Source of the DNA: Agrobacterium tumefaciens
Lineage (GTDB): Bacteria > Pseudomonadota > Alphaproteobacteria > Rhizobiales > Rhizobiaceae
Reading direction: 5' to 3'
Assembly (NCBI GenBank): GCA_025559845.1
Contig: CP048469.1
Span: forward strand, 930,001 to 994,000
Length of the DNA stretch: 64,000 nt
Every line of letters begins with the position of its first letter. The stretch's first letter is position 1. The notes under the pieces are model-generated. The model ran no database searches, was not told the DNA's origin, and saw nothing but the letters and a program-made list of their open reading frames with translations. The translations under genes were made by a program, and so were the position numbers. Below, one piece after another: positions 52,025 to 62,295 of the stretch.

Positions 52025-52104
52025 CTGACTGACCCTTGCTGCGACAACCTCCCTTGACCCGCACTATAGTTTGCGCCCCTATATTCTCAAAATGAATTGA
52101 TTGA

Positions 52105-52133
52105 ATACTATCAAGTCAAGATTGGAATAGTAT
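52105..52133. promoter_or_regulatory. Inverted repeat overlapping the LysR start (putative operator)
   Basis: ATACTAT-N15-ATAGTAT, perfect arms, in the lrgA-lysR gap; the right arm covers the first two bases of the LysR ATG. Position over the ribosome site suggests autorepression. LysR boxes usually contain T-N11-A, which the left arm with its surroundings also satisfies. Confidence 0.55.
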
Positions 52134-53013
52134 GGAGCTGCGAACCCTGAATGCCTTTGTTGAAGTTGTCCGTCAGGGCGGCTTTTCCCAAGCTGCAAAA
52201 ACCGTCTTCATGACGCAGTCGACCGTCAGCAAGGCGGTCAAGCAGTTGGAGGATGAGTTGGGTCTGGTGCTTCTGGACCGGCTGGGACATCGCTCCACGC
52301 TGACGGAAGCGGGAAAGATCGTCTACGAACGGGCGATCAGGGTATTGGCGGAGCGCGCCGACCTGATTGCCGAGCTTTCCGATCTGCGCGGCCTCCAGCG
52401 CGGAACCTTGCGCCTCGGTCTTCCGCCCATCGGTTCGGACATGCTGTTTGCGCCCTTGTTCGCCATTTACCGAAGCCGCTACCCCGGCATCGACATCCAG
52501 CTTGTGGAACATGGCAGCAAACGTCTGGAAGAGCTGGTCAAGGCGGGGGAGGTCGATCTCGGCGCATCGCTGTTGCCGGTGCCGGACGATTTTGAATGGC
52601 AGGATGTGCGTCAGGAGCCGCTCGAGGTGCTGATGCGCAGCAATCATCCGCTGGCGGAGCGTAGCGTGGTGGACCTGCATGAATTGCAGGACATCCCCTT
52701 CATTCTCTTCGATGCCGGTTTTGCGCTTAATCCGATCATTCTCGATGCGTGCCGGCAGGCCGGATTTTCACCCAGCATCGCCGCCAGAAGTAGCCAGATC
52801 AATTTCATTGTCGAGCTGGTCGGCGCAGGTCTGGGGGTCGGTTTCCTGCCGCGGATGATCGCTGAAAAACGTGTTCGCCCCGGTGTTGTGCATATCCCGG
52901 TTTCGACACCGGGAATGCAATGGCATATGGCGTGGATATCGCGAAAGGGCGCTTATCTCTCACATGCGGCGCGCGCCTGGCTTGATCTTGCCAGAAGCGA
53001 GACCGTCGCCTGA
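52132..53013 (+). CDS. LysR-family transcriptional regulator
   Basis: 293 residues. N-terminal HTH 'MELRTLNAFVEVVRQGGFSQAAKTVFMTQSTVSKAVKQLE' and a substrate-binding domain ('GTLRLGLPPIGSDMLFAPLFAIY', 'IDIQLVEHGSKRLEELVKAGEVDLG'). Divergent from lrgAB, so probably CidR-like, responding to a carboxylate such as pyruvate or acetate. No ribosome site better than GGA; translation may depend on the operator region. Confidence 0.92.
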   Translation: MELRTLNAFVEVVRQGGFSQAAKTVFMTQSTVSKAVKQLEDELGLVLLDRLGHRSTLTEAGKIVYERAIRVLAERADLIAELSDLRGLQRGTLRLGLPPIGSDMLFAPLFAIYRSRYPGIDIQLVEHGSKRLEELVKAGEVDLGASLLPVPDDFEWQDVRQEPLEVLMRSNHPLAERSVVDLHELQDIPFILFDAGFALNPIILDACRQAGFSPSIAARSSQINFIVELVGAGLGVGFLPRMIAEKRVRPGVVHIPVSTPGMQWHMAWISRKGAYLSHAARAWLDLARSETVA

Positions 53014-53029
53014 CGAACCGCGCTCGACC

Positions 53030-54283
53030 TCACCAGGTCAGGTCAAGCCGCTCCAGCCCGTGGAAGGGGTAGACGTTCTTGACGCTCGGGGACGTCGCAA
53101 TCTTGAGGTTCGGCAGCCGTTTGAAAAGCAGCGGCAGAACGAGATTGAGTTCCAGTCTTGCCAGCGGCGCGCCGATGCAGAAATGAATGCCCGCGCCGAA
53201 GGAGACGTTGGCGCCTTCGTTGCGCTCCGGTCTGAAGTCCAGCGGATCGCTGAATTTCAATGGATCGAGATTTGCCGCCGCGAGAATGAGATTGATCTGA
53301 TCACCACGCTTGAACGAGATACCGTCGATCTCGGCGGGTTCCAACGCCCAGCGCTGGAACAGGTGGACCGGTGCGCAAATGCGCAATGTCTCTTCAACGA
53401 CGCGTTCGGTCGTCGTTTCGTCGCGAAACATCGTTTCCGGCGCGATGCCGCTTTCCAGGATCACCCGCACCGAATTGCCGATCTGGTGCACCGTTGCTTC
53501 ATGGCCTGCATTCAGCAGCACGATTGTCGTGGAAATGAGTTCATCGTCAGTCAGATACTGGCCCTTGTGTTCCGTGTGGATCATGTGGCTCAGAAGGTCG
53601 TCCTGCGGCTTTGCCCTGCGCTCCGCGATCACGCCACGCACATAATCGGCAAATTCCCTGGATGCCTTGTCTGCCGCAAGCTCGTCCTCATGGGTGCGCT
53701 TGAACATGTACATGCCGACATAGTCATGCGACCACTTCAGCAATTGCGGCCCCATCTCCTCGGGAATGCCGATCATGTTGGCAATCATCGTCACCGGAAT
53801 GATGTCAGCGAAGGTCGAAAGCAACTCCGTCTTGCCATCCTTCTCAAAGGCATCGATCAGCCGGTTGGCCAGCGCCATGATCTCCGGTGTCATCTTCTCG
53901 ACATGGCGGGAAACGAATGCGCGGTTGACCAGCGTGCGCAGCCGCGTGTGTTCCGGCGGTTCGATTTCGAGAAGCGAGTACCGTTCTGCGGCATAGAAGT
54001 GTTTCACATGTTCGGACGGTTCCGGCAGGCCAAGTTCTTCGCGGCTTGCAACATGCAGGATCTGTCGTCCGAAACGACGATCGCGCAACAGGCTGCTGAC
54101 GTGGTCGTAGCCGGTGAAGAACCATTGCTTCTGCTCTTCCCAGTAAAAGGTGGGACACTGTGCATGAAGCATGGCATAGGCCGCGTTCGGATTGCGGTAG
54201 AACGCCGGTTCGCGCGCATCGAAAGACACGCGGCGAGTTGCGGCATCGATTTTATAGAAGGGAGATGATGCTGTCATTTCCAA
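53030..54283 (-). CDS. Cytochrome P450
   Basis: 417 residues, normal for a soluble bacterial P450. 'NAGHEATVHQIGNSV' (I-helix A/G-x-D/E-T/S region), 'EETLRICAPVHLFQRWA' (ExxR) and the heme loop 'FGAGIHFCIGAPLARLEL' with Cys near 364. Inserts oxygen into an unknown organic substrate; needs a reductase not encoded nearby. Overlaps the end of the LysR gene region with 16 bases between stops. Confidence 0.93.
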   Translation of the reverse strand: MEMTASSPFYKIDAATRRVSFDAREPAFYRNPNAAYAMLHAQCPTFYWEEQKQWFFTGYDHVSSLLRDRRFGRQILHVASREELGLPEPSEHVKHFYAAERYSLLEIEPPEHTRLRTLVNRAFVSRHVEKMTPEIMALANRLIDAFEKDGKTELLSTFADIIPVTMIANMIGIPEEMGPQLLKWSHDYVGMYMFKRTHEDELAADKASREFADYVRGVIAERRAKPQDDLLSHMIHTEHKGQYLTDDELISTTIVLLNAGHEATVHQIGNSVRVILESGIAPETMFRDETTTERVVEETLRICAPVHLFQRWALEPAEIDGISFKRGDQINLILAAANLDPLKFSDPLDFRPERNEGANVSFGAGIHFCIGAPLARLELNLVLPLLFKRLPNLKIATSPSVKNVYPFHGLERLDLTW

Positions 54284-54367
54284 GATTTAGTCCGGCTGCG
54301 CAGATTTGAAAAGAGTGCCTTTTCATCTTGCGGTAGCAAGAATTTCTTTTTCTCGGGACAGGGCGTT

Positions 54368-55615
54368 TCAGCGGTTTGCGATTGCCGCAATCTTGTTCAG
54401 CGCCGCAACCTGCCGGTCGGCATTGTTGTCCATCGGATCTTCCTGACGATCGACAGCCGGAACGACTATATTCATGGAATCGCGGTTGACGACAGTACGG
54501 TTGCGTCCGGATTTCTTGGCGGAATAAAGCGCCCGGTCGGCTTCGGTCAGCAACTTGTTGAGGTCTGCCTCACCGATGACGGAATCGGCGATGCCGGCAC
54601 TGACTGTGACCTGAATCTGCTGCCCTTCCGCCAGGATCGGCGATTTGCACAGAGCCATACGAATGTTTTCGGCGAGGATGATCGCCTGTGCCGGATCGTC
54701 GGCCGCGCAGATCAGCGCAAATTCCTCGCCTCCCATGCGCACGAAAAGACCCCGCTCATTGATGATCTTTGCTGCGAGATGACAGAAGTGCACCAGCACG
54801 GCGTCACCGGCCTGATGCCCATGCCTGTCGTTGATCTTCTTGAAATGGTCGATGTCGAACACCGTCAGTACAACATGACTGGCTGCGGCAGGCACGCGTG
54901 ACTTGATGCGGTCGAATTCTTCGGCAAGGCCGCGACGGTTCAGGACGCCGGTCAGATGGTCGGTCATCGCCAGGCGGTTGAGGCGTCGTTCGGTCTCTTC
55001 CATCATGATCTTCGCGCTGATCATGATGATGGCGGTAAAGCCAAGCGCGCTGGAGAAGGCAAGCGGCACGGTCAAGGGTATGGCGTGTGAGGACGACATG
55101 TCTTTCGGCAGCACGAAAAACGCGGTGATTGCGCTGGAGACTGCCTGGAACACCAGAATGGCGGCAAGCGCCTTGCGGTTGCCCTGGTTCGGCGCATCCT
55201 TCTTGAGTACGATGGCTGCCAGCATAAAGTAACCGATGGCGGCGCAGCCCTGATAAAGCAGAATGCGCGACACCATGTTTTCGCGCACCGGCTGCAGGAA
55301 CATGCCGGCGATCCAGATCAGCGCCGGGATCGCGATCCAGCCGGCGAGTTTGCGCTGTTCGAATGTCATCAGACCCGCCAGCCAGAAACCGAAGGCGGCC
55401 AGGGTCAGCGTGTTGCCGACCTCGATAGACAGGAAACTGGCGATATCGCCACGCATGGCAATCAGGATGGTGCCGGTGCCGGTCGCGATGAAACCTGCTG
55501 CGAAGTAGAGATTATGCGGTCGGGACGGGCGGTGCAGCCAGAGCGTACCGAGCAGGACGGCAAGGGTCAGAGTTTCGGCGGCCCATAGAAATAGGCCAGT
55601 CTTCGCATCCAGCAT
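54368..55615 (-). CDS. Membrane-bound diguanylate cyclase (GGDEF)
   Basis: 415 residues. The N-terminal ~200 residues have about seven hydrophobic segments; the GGDEF domain starts at 'MTDHLTGVLNRRGLAEEFDRI' near residue 220, with active site 'FVRMGGEEFALIC' (GGEEF) near 290 and no obvious RxxD I-site immediately upstream. Makes cyclic di-GMP, which in Agrobacterium relatives stimulates adhesive polysaccharide such as the one encoded at 33-41 kb. Confidence 0.92.
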   Translation of the reverse strand: MLDAKTGLFLWAAETLTLAVLLGTLWLHRPSRPHNLYFAAGFIATGTGTILIAMRGDIASFLSIEVGNTLTLAAFGFWLAGLMTFEQRKLAGWIAIPALIWIAGMFLQPVRENMVSRILLYQGCAAIGYFMLAAIVLKKDAPNQGNRKALAAILVFQAVSSAITAFFVLPKDMSSSHAIPLTVPLAFSSALGFTAIIMISAKIMMEETERRLNRLAMTDHLTGVLNRRGLAEEFDRIKSRVPAAASHVVLTVFDIDHFKKINDRHGHQAGDAVLVHFCHLAAKIINERGLFVRMGGEEFALICAADDPAQAIILAENIRMALCKSPILAEGQQIQVTVSAGIADSVIGEADLNKLLTEADRALYSAKKSGRNRTVVNRDSMNIVVPAVDRQEDPMDNNADRQVAALNKIAAIANR

Positions 55616-56070
55616 TGCAAAAAAATCCTACTCGCGCGATCACGCCCCAAAAGGGCAGGTTCCCGCGCTCGATCAATGTCGCGAACACTGAAAACCTATC
55701 AGAATGCCATTTCGTCCACGATGGACCGTACCACTGCAGGCGGCGAAACTCGAAGGTAGTATCACCACCAAATACCTAACGAGTTCTTGCCATTGATAAG
55801 TTACATCTGTGTATAACCAAATGATTTTATGTTTACCCGTCGGTTACCAAGAATTGCTTCCTTCGTGGAAAACGGGTCTGGACCACGTTTGCCGGTTTCA
55901 GGAGACCGCGGACCTGTTAAGGAGCAGGCCGAAACGCGCTTCTGTCGTTAAGGATATGCGGCTTCGTGTCTTGAAGTACGGGGCGGTGACACTCTATGTA
56001 GAGAAATGAAGTTTAGAAGTGATTCCGGAGCGGGTTTCCGCATCGGGTAAGAGTTTGACAAAGGACGGAC
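55616..56070. other. ~455-base upstream region of clpP
   Basis: No supported gene. A 66-codon frame at 55809 is possible but has no ribosome site and unusual composition, and is not called. The region likely holds the clpP promoter(s). No repeat or RNA element recognised. Confidence 0.6.
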
Positions 56071-56703
56071 ATGAAAAATCCAGTTGATACCGCCATGGCT
56101 CTGGTGCCGATGGTCGTAGAGCAGACCAATCGCGGCGAACGGTCCTATGACATCTACTCACGTCTTCTCAAAGAGCGCATCATCTTCCTCACCGGCCCGG
56201 TAGAGGACCACATGGCATCGCTCGTCTGCGCGCAGCTTCTGTTCCTTGAGGCCGAAAACCCCAAGAAGGAAATCGCGCTTTACATCAATTCTCCAGGTGG
56301 TGTCGTGACCGCTGGCATGGCGATCTACGATACGATGCAGTTCATCCGTCCTGCCGTATCCACACTGTGCGTTGGCCAGGCTGCATCCATGGGTTCGCTG
56401 CTTCTCGCCGCCGGTGAGAAGGGCATGCGTTTTGCAACGCCGAATGCACGGATCATGGTTCACCAGCCTTCCGGCGGTTTCCAGGGTCAGGCATCCGATA
56501 TCGAACGCCATGCTCGTGACATCATCAAGATGAAGCGTCGCCTCAACGAGGTCTATGTCAAGCACACCGGCCGCACGCTGGATGAGGTTGAAAAGACGCT
56601 CGATCGCGACCACTTTATGGACTCGGAAGAGGCGAAGGATTGGGGTGTGATCGACAAGATCCTCACCTCGCGTCAGGAAATCGAAGGCGCCTCCGCGAAT
56701 TGA
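56071..56703 (+). CDS. clpP: ATP-dependent Clp protease proteolytic subunit
   Basis: 210 residues. Catalytic triad in context: '[16 protein letters not shown]' with Ser106, '[16 protein letters not shown]' with His131, and an Asp in '[16 protein letters not shown]'. GGACGGAC precedes the ATG. It works with ClpX, encoded downstream, to degrade tagged proteins. Confidence 0.97.
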   Translation: MKNPVDTAMALVPMVVEQTNRGERSYDIYSRLLKERIIFLTGPVEDHMASLVCAQLLFLEAENPKKEIALYINSPGGVVTAGMAIYDTMQFIRPAVSTLCVGQAASMGSLLLAAGEKGMRFATPNARIMVHQPSGGFQGQASDIERHARDIIKMKRRLNEVYVKHTGRTLDEVEKTLDRDHFMDSEEAKDWGVIDKILTSRQEIEGASAN

Positions 56704-56728
56704 GGCGCACGGTTTTTTGAAGATTGTT

Positions 56729-56760
56729 AGCCCCGGTAAAAATAATTTCGGGGCTTTCAA
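56729..56760 (+). terminator. Terminator after clpP
   Basis: AGCCCCG / CGGGGCT with a 13-base AT-rich loop, followed by TTTC. Weak U-tract, likely partial termination before clpX. Confidence 0.65.
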
Positions 56761-56899
56761 GCGGAAAAGAAAGCGCTAATAGTACATATTAAGGCTGTGT
56801 TGAATTTTTATGACGTAGCCTTGGTTTTATGGGGAATTCGTTGCCGCCGGTTGTCAGGTCATGTATCTGATACGGTTAGTACCCCCGGGAAGCGAAGCG

Positions 56900-56931
56900 G
56901 ACACGGTAGTGCACCCAAGGACAGCCGTGTC
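56900..56931 (+). promoter_or_regulatory. Leader hairpin upstream of clpX
   Basis: GACACGG / CCGTGTC in the ~290-base region between clpP and clpX, 64 bases before the ATG. Purpose unknown; could be 5' UTR structure or the start of a small RNA. Confidence 0.4.
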
Positions 56932-56994
56932 GGCGAGCGGTAAGTTGACCGCGATCCGTTCGACGGACCTGCGGCGTGCTGGAAGGAAAGAGAT

Positions 56995-58272
56995 ATGAGC
57001 AAAGTCAGCGGCAGCAACGGCGGCGACTCTAAAAATACACTCTATTGTTCATTCTGCGGCAAGAGCCAGCACGAAGTCCGGAAACTCATTGCCGGACCGA
57101 CAGTATTCATCTGCGATGAGTGCGTCGAATTGTGCATGGACATCATCCGCGAGGAGAACAAGACGTCGATGGTGAAGTCGCGTGAGGGTGTTCCCACCCC
57201 GCAGGACATCATCAAGATCCTCGACGAATACGTCATCGGCCAGAAGCAGGCGAAAAAGATCCTCTCTGTTGCCGTTCACAACCATTACAAGCGCCTCGCA
57301 CACGCCTCCAAGAACGGCGACGTGGAACTGGCGAAGTCGAACATCATGCTCGTTGGCCCGACCGGTTGCGGCAAGACCTATCTTGCGCAGACGCTGGCCC
57401 GCATCATCGACGTTCCCTTCACCATGGCGGACGCAACCACGCTGACCGAAGCCGGTTATGTCGGTGAGGATGTTGAAAACATCATCCTCAAGCTGCTCCA
57501 GGCAGCCGACTATAACGTCGAGCGCGCCCAGCGCGGCATCGTCTACATCGACGAAGTGGACAAGATTTCCCGCAAGTCGGACAATCCGTCCATCACGCGC
57601 GACGTATCGGGCGAAGGTGTCCAGCAGGCACTGCTGAAGATCATGGAAGGCACGGTCGCTTCCGTTCCGCCGCAAGGTGGTCGCAAGCATCCGCAGCAGG
57701 AATTCCTGCAGGTGGATACGACCAACATCCTGTTCATCTGCGGCGGCGCTTTTGCCGGTCTCGACAAGATCATCTCTGCCCGTGGCGAAAAGACCTCCAT
57801 CGGTTTCGGTGCGACGGTCAAGGCGGAAGACGATCGCCGCGTCGGCGAAGTGCTGCGCGAACTGGAGCCGGAAGATCTGGTGAAGTTCGGTCTCATCCCG
57901 GAATTCATCGGCCGTCTGCCTGTTCTGGCAACGCTGGAAGATCTGGATGAAGACGCATTGATCCAGATCCTGTCCGAGCCGAAGAACGCGCTCGTCAAGC
58001 AGTATCAGCGCCTGTTCGAGATGGAAGACGTCGAGCTGACCTTCCACGAAGACGCTCTGCGCGAAATCGCCCGCAAGGCGATCACCCGCAAGACCGGCGC
58101 CCGTGGCCTGCGTTCGATCATGGAAAAGATCCTTCTCGACACCATGTTCGAACTGCCGACTCTGGAAGGTGTTCGCGAAGTGGTCATTTCCGACGAAGTT
58201 GTCAGCGGTCTCGCTCGTCCGCTCTACATCTACGCCGATCGCAAGGACGAGAAGGCCAACGTTTCGGCCTGA
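56995..58272 (+). CDS. clpX: ATP-dependent Clp protease ATP-binding subunit
   Basis: 425 residues. Zinc-binding domain '[32 protein letters not shown]' type Cys4 at residues ~17-46, Walker A '[15 protein letters not shown]' near 121, Walker B '[12 protein letters not shown]', and 'PEFIGRLPV' sensor region. Unfolds substrates for ClpP. Confidence 0.98.
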   Translation: MSKVSGSNGGDSKNTLYCSFCGKSQHEVRKLIAGPTVFICDECVELCMDIIREENKTSMVKSREGVPTPQDIIKILDEYVIGQKQAKKILSVAVHNHYKRLAHASKNGDVELAKSNIMLVGPTGCGKTYLAQTLARIIDVPFTMADATTLTEAGYVGEDVENIILKLLQAADYNVERAQRGIVYIDEVDKISRKSDNPSITRDVSGEGVQQALLKIMEGTVASVPPQGGRKHPQQEFLQVDTTNILFICGGAFAGLDKIISARGEKTSIGFGATVKAEDDRRVGEVLRELEPEDLVKFGLIPEFIGRLPVLATLEDLDEDALIQILSEPKNALVKQYQRLFEMEDVELTFHEDALREIARKAITRKTGARGLRSIMEKILLDTMFELPTLEGVREVVISDEVVSGLARPLYIYADRKDEKANVSA

Positions 58273-58294
58273 TCTGCGAACTGAACATCATCAG

Positions 58295-58329
58295 AGCCCC
58301 TCGCGGTTTCAGCCGCGTGGGGCTTTTTT
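58295..58329 (+). terminator. Terminator after clpX
   Basis: AGCCCCTCGCGG / CCGCGTGGGGCT (single T-T mismatch), 6-base loop, six-T tract. Strong intrinsic terminator. Confidence 0.85.
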
Positions 58330-58356
58330 GTGCCGCGCGATCTCTCAGGTGTCGTC

Positions 58357-58725
58357 ATGAGTTTTGTCACTGCAATTCTGGTTCATGTCGCCGATGTGGA
58401 GGAGGGGCTCGCCTGGTACGCGAGGGCGTTCCCCGAAGCTTTACCCTCGGTCAGCCATCCCTCCGGTTTTGAATTTCTTCAGTTGGGCGACGTCCAGCTT
58501 GAGATCGTGCGTGCCGATGAGAAAGTCGCCAGCGGTGCAGCCGGCTCTGTCGTCTACTGGTGGACGGATGATTTCGAGGGCGCGATGGCCCACTGGCGCG
58601 ATATTGGCGGCGTTCTCTATCGTGGCCCGATGAGAATCGATGGCGATCTCTGGATGTGCCAGTTTCGTGATCCCTGGGGCAATTGCGTCGGTCTTCGTGG
58701 TCCGATGGTGAAAACTTTGAGTTGA
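58357..58725 (+). CDS. Glyoxalase/VOC-domain protein
   Basis: 122 residues from the ATG at 58357. 'AILVHVADVEEGLAWYARAFPEA' and 'PMRIDGDLWMCQFRDPWGNCVGLRGPM' are the two halves of a vicinal-oxygen-chelate fold. Function may be small-molecule binding or isomerisation; cannot be told. Confidence 0.85.
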   Translation: MSFVTAILVHVADVEEGLAWYARAFPEALPSVSHPSGFEFLQLGDVQLEIVRADEKVASGAAGSVVYWWTDDFEGAMAHWRDIGGVLYRGPMRIDGDLWMCQFRDPWGNCVGLRGPMVKTLS

Positions 58726-59109
58726 ACGCAGTTGTGTGTCGGGGACGCAGAGTGTTCGTGGTAATAATGGCGTGGAGGGAAAGCGTCAGCCGCCATTTTG
58801 CGTTTTGAGCGGATTGCGCTTTACTGATAATGTCTTACAACTGATTTGCAGCGCGACATGACGGGAATGTGAATATCCGTCGGCGGGCCGGTTCTTTGCT
58901 ACGGGAAGGATAACCGGAATGTTGAGAGTTAAGGCCTGCGCTGGGTTTTGTAGAATTTCACGGCTTTGTCGCCACGCGAAGCCGTCTGTTCCGGCGACTT
59001 GAAATCGGTGTTCGCAAACTCCACTTTCAGTCTCGAGAAATGAATATGCCGGGTGCCCCCAAGACATCCGGCAACATGTCCCGAAGAGGGACCATGGAAA
59101 GGAAATGAT

Positions 59110-61527
59110 ATGACGAACATCACGTCTGCGGCATCCGGCGGTACCTATCCCGTACTTCCCCTGCGCGACATCGTTGTTTTCCCGCATATGATCGTTCCCC
59201 TGTTCGTCGGGCGGGAAAAGTCTATTCGTGCTCTGGAAGAGGTCATGGGTTCCGACAAGCAGATCATGCTTGTTACCCAGATCAACGCCAGCGATGACGA
59301 TCCGGAGCCGGAGGCCATTCATAAGGTCGGTACGGTTGCCAACGTTCTGCAGCTTCTGAAGCTTCCCGATGGCACGGTCAAGGTGCTGGTCGAGGGCAAG
59401 GGCCGCGCGCAGATCGATTCCTACACCGGTCGCGAAGATTTCTATGAAGCCACGGCAACGCAGCTGGTCGAGTCTGCGGAAGACCCGGTCGAGATCGAGG
59501 CGCTGTCGCGTTCCGTCGTTTCGGAATTCGAAAGCTACGTAAAGCTCAACAAGAAGATTTCGCCGGAAGTGGTTGGCGCCGCTGGCCAGATTGACGACTA
59601 CTCGAAGCTTGCCGATACGGTTGCATCGCACCTGTCGATCAAGATCACCGAAAAGCAGGAAATGCTGGAAACCGTCAGCGTGAAGCAGCGGCTTGAAAAA
59701 GCGCTCGGCTTCATGGAAGGCGAAATTTCCGTATTGCAGGTGGAAAAGCGCATCCGCTCGCGCGTCAAGCGCCAGATGGAAAAGACCCAGCGCGAATATT
59801 ACCTGAACGAGCAGATGAAGGCGATCCAGAAGGAACTCGGCGACGGCGAAGACGGCCGTGACGAGATGGCCGAGCTGGAAGAGCGCATCGCCAAGACGAA
59901 GCTTTCCAAGGAGGCCAAGGAAAAGGCCGAGGCGGAAATGAAGAAGCTTCGCCAGATGAGCCCGATGTCGGCCGAAGCCACCGTCGTGCGCAATTATCTG
60001 GATTGGCTGCTTGGCCTGCCCTGGGGCAAGAAGTCGAAGATCAAGGCTGACCTCAACAACGCCGAAAAGATCCTCGATCAGGATCACTTCGGTCTGGACA
60101 AGGTGAAAGAGCGTATCGTCGAGTATCTGGCCGTTCAGGCCCGTGCAACGAAGATTCGCGGCCCGATCCTGTGCCTCGTCGGCCCGCCCGGCGTTGGTAA
60201 GACCTCGCTTGCCAAGTCGATCGCCAAGGCGACCGGTCGTGAATATGTCCGTATGGCGCTGGGTGGCGTTCGTGACGAAGCGGAAATCCGCGGTCACCGC
60301 CGTACCTACATCGGCTCCATGCCGGGCAAGATCGTCCAGTCGATGAAGAAGGCCAAGAAGTCGAACCCGCTCTTCCTGCTCGACGAAATCGACAAGATGG
60401 GCATGGACTTCCGCGGCGATCCGTCGTCGGCTCTGCTCGAGGTGCTTGATCCGGAACAGAACTCCACCTTCATGGATCACTATCTCGAAGTGGAATACGA
60501 TCTGTCAGACGTCATGTTCGTGACGACGGCCAATACGCTGAACATTCCTGGTCCGTTGATGGACCGTATGGAAGTCATCCGTATTGCCGGTTACACGGAA
60601 GACGAAAAGCGCGAAATCGCCAAGCGTCACCTGCTGCCGAAGGCGATCAAGGAGCATGCGTTGCGTCCGGAGGAATTCTCCGTCACCGATGATGCGCTGA
60701 TGATCGTGATCCAGCAGTATACCCGCGAAGCGGGCGTGCGCAGCTTCGAGCGCGAGCTGATGAAGCTTGCACGCAAGGCCGTGACCGAGATCATCAAGGG
60801 CAAGGTCAAGTCCGTTGAAGTCACCGCAGCCAACGTTCCGGATTACCTGGGCGTTCCGCGGTACCGCCACGGTGAAGCCGAGCGTGAGGATCAGGTCGGT
60901 GTTGTCACCGGTCTCGCATGGACGGAAGTCGGCGGTGAGCTGCTTACCATCGAAGGCGTGATGATGCCGGGCAAGGGTCGCATGACCGTGACCGGTAACC
61001 TCAAGGAAGTGATGAAGGAATCCATTTCGGCAGCGGCGTCTTACGTCCGTTCGCGTGCAGTGGACTTCGGCATCGAGCCACCGCGCTTCGACAAGAGCGA
61101 CATTCACGTGCACGTGCCGGAAGGTGCGACCCCGAAGGACGGACCGTCCGCCGGTGTTGCCATGGCAACCGCCATCGTTTCCATCATGACCGGCATTCCG
61201 GTTTCCAAGGATGTAGCGATGACGGGTGAAATCACCCTGCGTGGTCGTGTTCTGCCGATCGGCGGCCTGAAGGAAAAGCTGCTTGCAGCACTTCGCGGCG
61301 GCATCAAGAAGGTGCTGATCCCGGAAGAGAACGCCAAGGACCTGGCGGAAATTCCGGACAACGTGAAAAACGAAATGGAAATCATTCCGGTTTCACGTAT
61401 GGGCGAAGTCATCAAACACGCGCTGATCCGCCAGCCGGAACCCATTGAATGGGACGGCAGCATCGAGACTCCGGTCATCGCGACGGTTGAAGGCGTCGAC
61501 GATAACAACACCGGTATCGCGCATTGA
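59110..61527 (+). CDS. lon: ATP-dependent protease Lon
   Basis: 805 residues. Start set by AAGGA at 59110 and the usual '[24 protein letters not shown]' N-terminal domain; coiled region ~180-290; Walker A '[15 protein letters not shown]' near 360; C-terminal Ser/Lys dyad in '[12 protein letters not shown]' (Ser680) and '[15 protein letters not shown]' (Lys723). Degrades damaged and regulatory proteins. Upstream ~385 bases hold the promoter; no heat-shock element could be assigned with certainty. Confidence 0.98.
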   Translation: MTNITSAASGGTYPVLPLRDIVVFPHMIVPLFVGREKSIRALEEVMGSDKQIMLVTQINASDDDPEPEAIHKVGTVANVLQLLKLPDGTVKVLVEGKGRAQIDSYTGREDFYEATATQLVESAEDPVEIEALSRSVVSEFESYVKLNKKISPEVVGAAGQIDDYSKLADTVASHLSIKITEKQEMLETVSVKQRLEKALGFMEGEISVLQVEKRIRSRVKRQMEKTQREYYLNEQMKAIQKELGDGEDGRDEMAELEERIAKTKLSKEAKEKAEAEMKKLRQMSPMSAEATVVRNYLDWLLGLPWGKKSKIKADLNNAEKILDQDHFGLDKVKERIVEYLAVQARATKIRGPILCLVGPPGVGKTSLAKSIAKATGREYVRMALGGVRDEAEIRGHRRTYIGSMPGKIVQSMKKAKKSNPLFLLDEIDKMGMDFRGDPSSALLEVLDPEQNSTFMDHYLEVEYDLSDVMFVTTANTLNIPGPLMDRMEVIRIAGYTEDEKREIAKRHLLPKAIKEHALRPEEFSVTDDALMIVIQQYTREAGVRSFERELMKLARKAVTEIIKGKVKSVEVTAANVPDYLGVPRYRHGEAEREDQVGVVTGLAWTEVGGELLTIEGVMMPGKGRMTVTGNLKEVMKESISAAASYVRSRAVDFGIEPPRFDKSDIHVHVPEGATPKDGPSAGVAMATAIVSIMTGIPVSKDVAMTGEITLRGRVLPIGGLKEKLLAALRGGIKKVLIPEENAKDLAEIPDNVKNEMEIIPVSRMGEVIKHALIRQPEPIEWDGSIETPVIATVEGVDDNNTGIAH

Positions 61528-61575
61528 TGCACCGCACTCGGAATGAGTGATGCGAATTTGGCACGATTTATGGGG

Positions 61576-61603
61576 AAGGCCGGCAGAAATGCCGGCCTTT
61601 TTT
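61576..61603 (+). terminator. Terminator after lon
   Basis: AAGGCCGGC / GCCGGCCTT with AGAAAT loop and T-tract. Strong. Confidence 0.88.
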
Positions 61604-61731
61604 GTGAAAATAACTCCAGACCTCTTGTTTTTCAGGCGATTCCAGCGCTTTTGGGTTGCTACGCGCGGATGCAAAAGTATTCTGCGCCGGCTTAATTTGA
61701 GTCGTTTCATACCGATGAAAGGGGTGGAAAC

Positions 61732-62007
61732 ATGAACAAGAACGAGCTCGTCTCTGCTGTTGCCGAAAAGGCTGGTCTCACGAAGGCAGATGCTGCTTCC
61801 GCTGTTGATGCAGTATTCGAAACTGTACAGAACGAACTGAAGAACGGCGGCGACATTCGCCTCGCTGGCTTTGGCAGCTTCTCTGTCAGCCGCCGCGAAG
61901 CTTCCAAGGGCCGTAACCCGTCCACGGGTGCTGAAGTCGACATCCCGGCTCGCAACGTTCCAAAATTCTCCGCAGGCAAGGGCCTGAAGGACGCTGTCAA
62001 CTCGTAA
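61732..62007 (+). CDS. hupB: DNA-binding protein HU
   Basis: 91 residues. 'MNKNELVSAVAEKAGLTKADAASAVDAVFETVQ' and 'IRLAGFGSFSVSRREASKGRNPSTGAEVDIPARNVPKF' are the HU signature. Nucleoid protein. Placement after lon is conserved in Rhizobiaceae. Confidence 0.97.
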   Translation: MNKNELVSAVAEKAGLTKADAASAVDAVFETVQNELKNGGDIRLAGFGSFSVSRREASKGRNPSTGAEVDIPARNVPKFSAGKGLKDAVNS

Positions 62008-62120
62008 GGTTTCCGGAAGATCGTTTCGCCGTGCGGCGTGCGTGCGATCTTCAGGTTCACGAGGAAACATGTTTTGACGCCTTGAAGCCTAACCGCGGAA
62101 TGTGCGCACAAACGAAAAGA

Positions 62121-62146
62121 AGCCCGGCCTTTTGGCCGGGCTTTTT
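62121..62146 (+). terminator. Terminator after hupB
   Basis: AGCCCGGCC / GGCCGGGCT with TTTT loop and a five-T tract. Strong. Confidence 0.85.
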
Positions 62147-62295
62147 GATTCTGTCGGAAGACGCCGCACAACAGGGCTGGATAAGTGCAACTGAAGATCG
62201 ATTCAGCAGCACGCGGCCAGCCGGTGTCATGCCCCTGTCATGTCTTTGACGCAGAAGCCTTGGGAACGGTTTCTGGACGCAAAGGGGGATTTACT

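Noticed and set aside
55809..56009. 66-codon frame upstream of clpP
   Set aside because: No ribosome site and no conserved pattern; left as uncalled.
58786..60480. Long open frame on the minus strand across lon
   Set aside because: It is entirely antisense to a certain gene, has no ribosome site and no recognisable domain; long antisense frames are common in high-GC codons.
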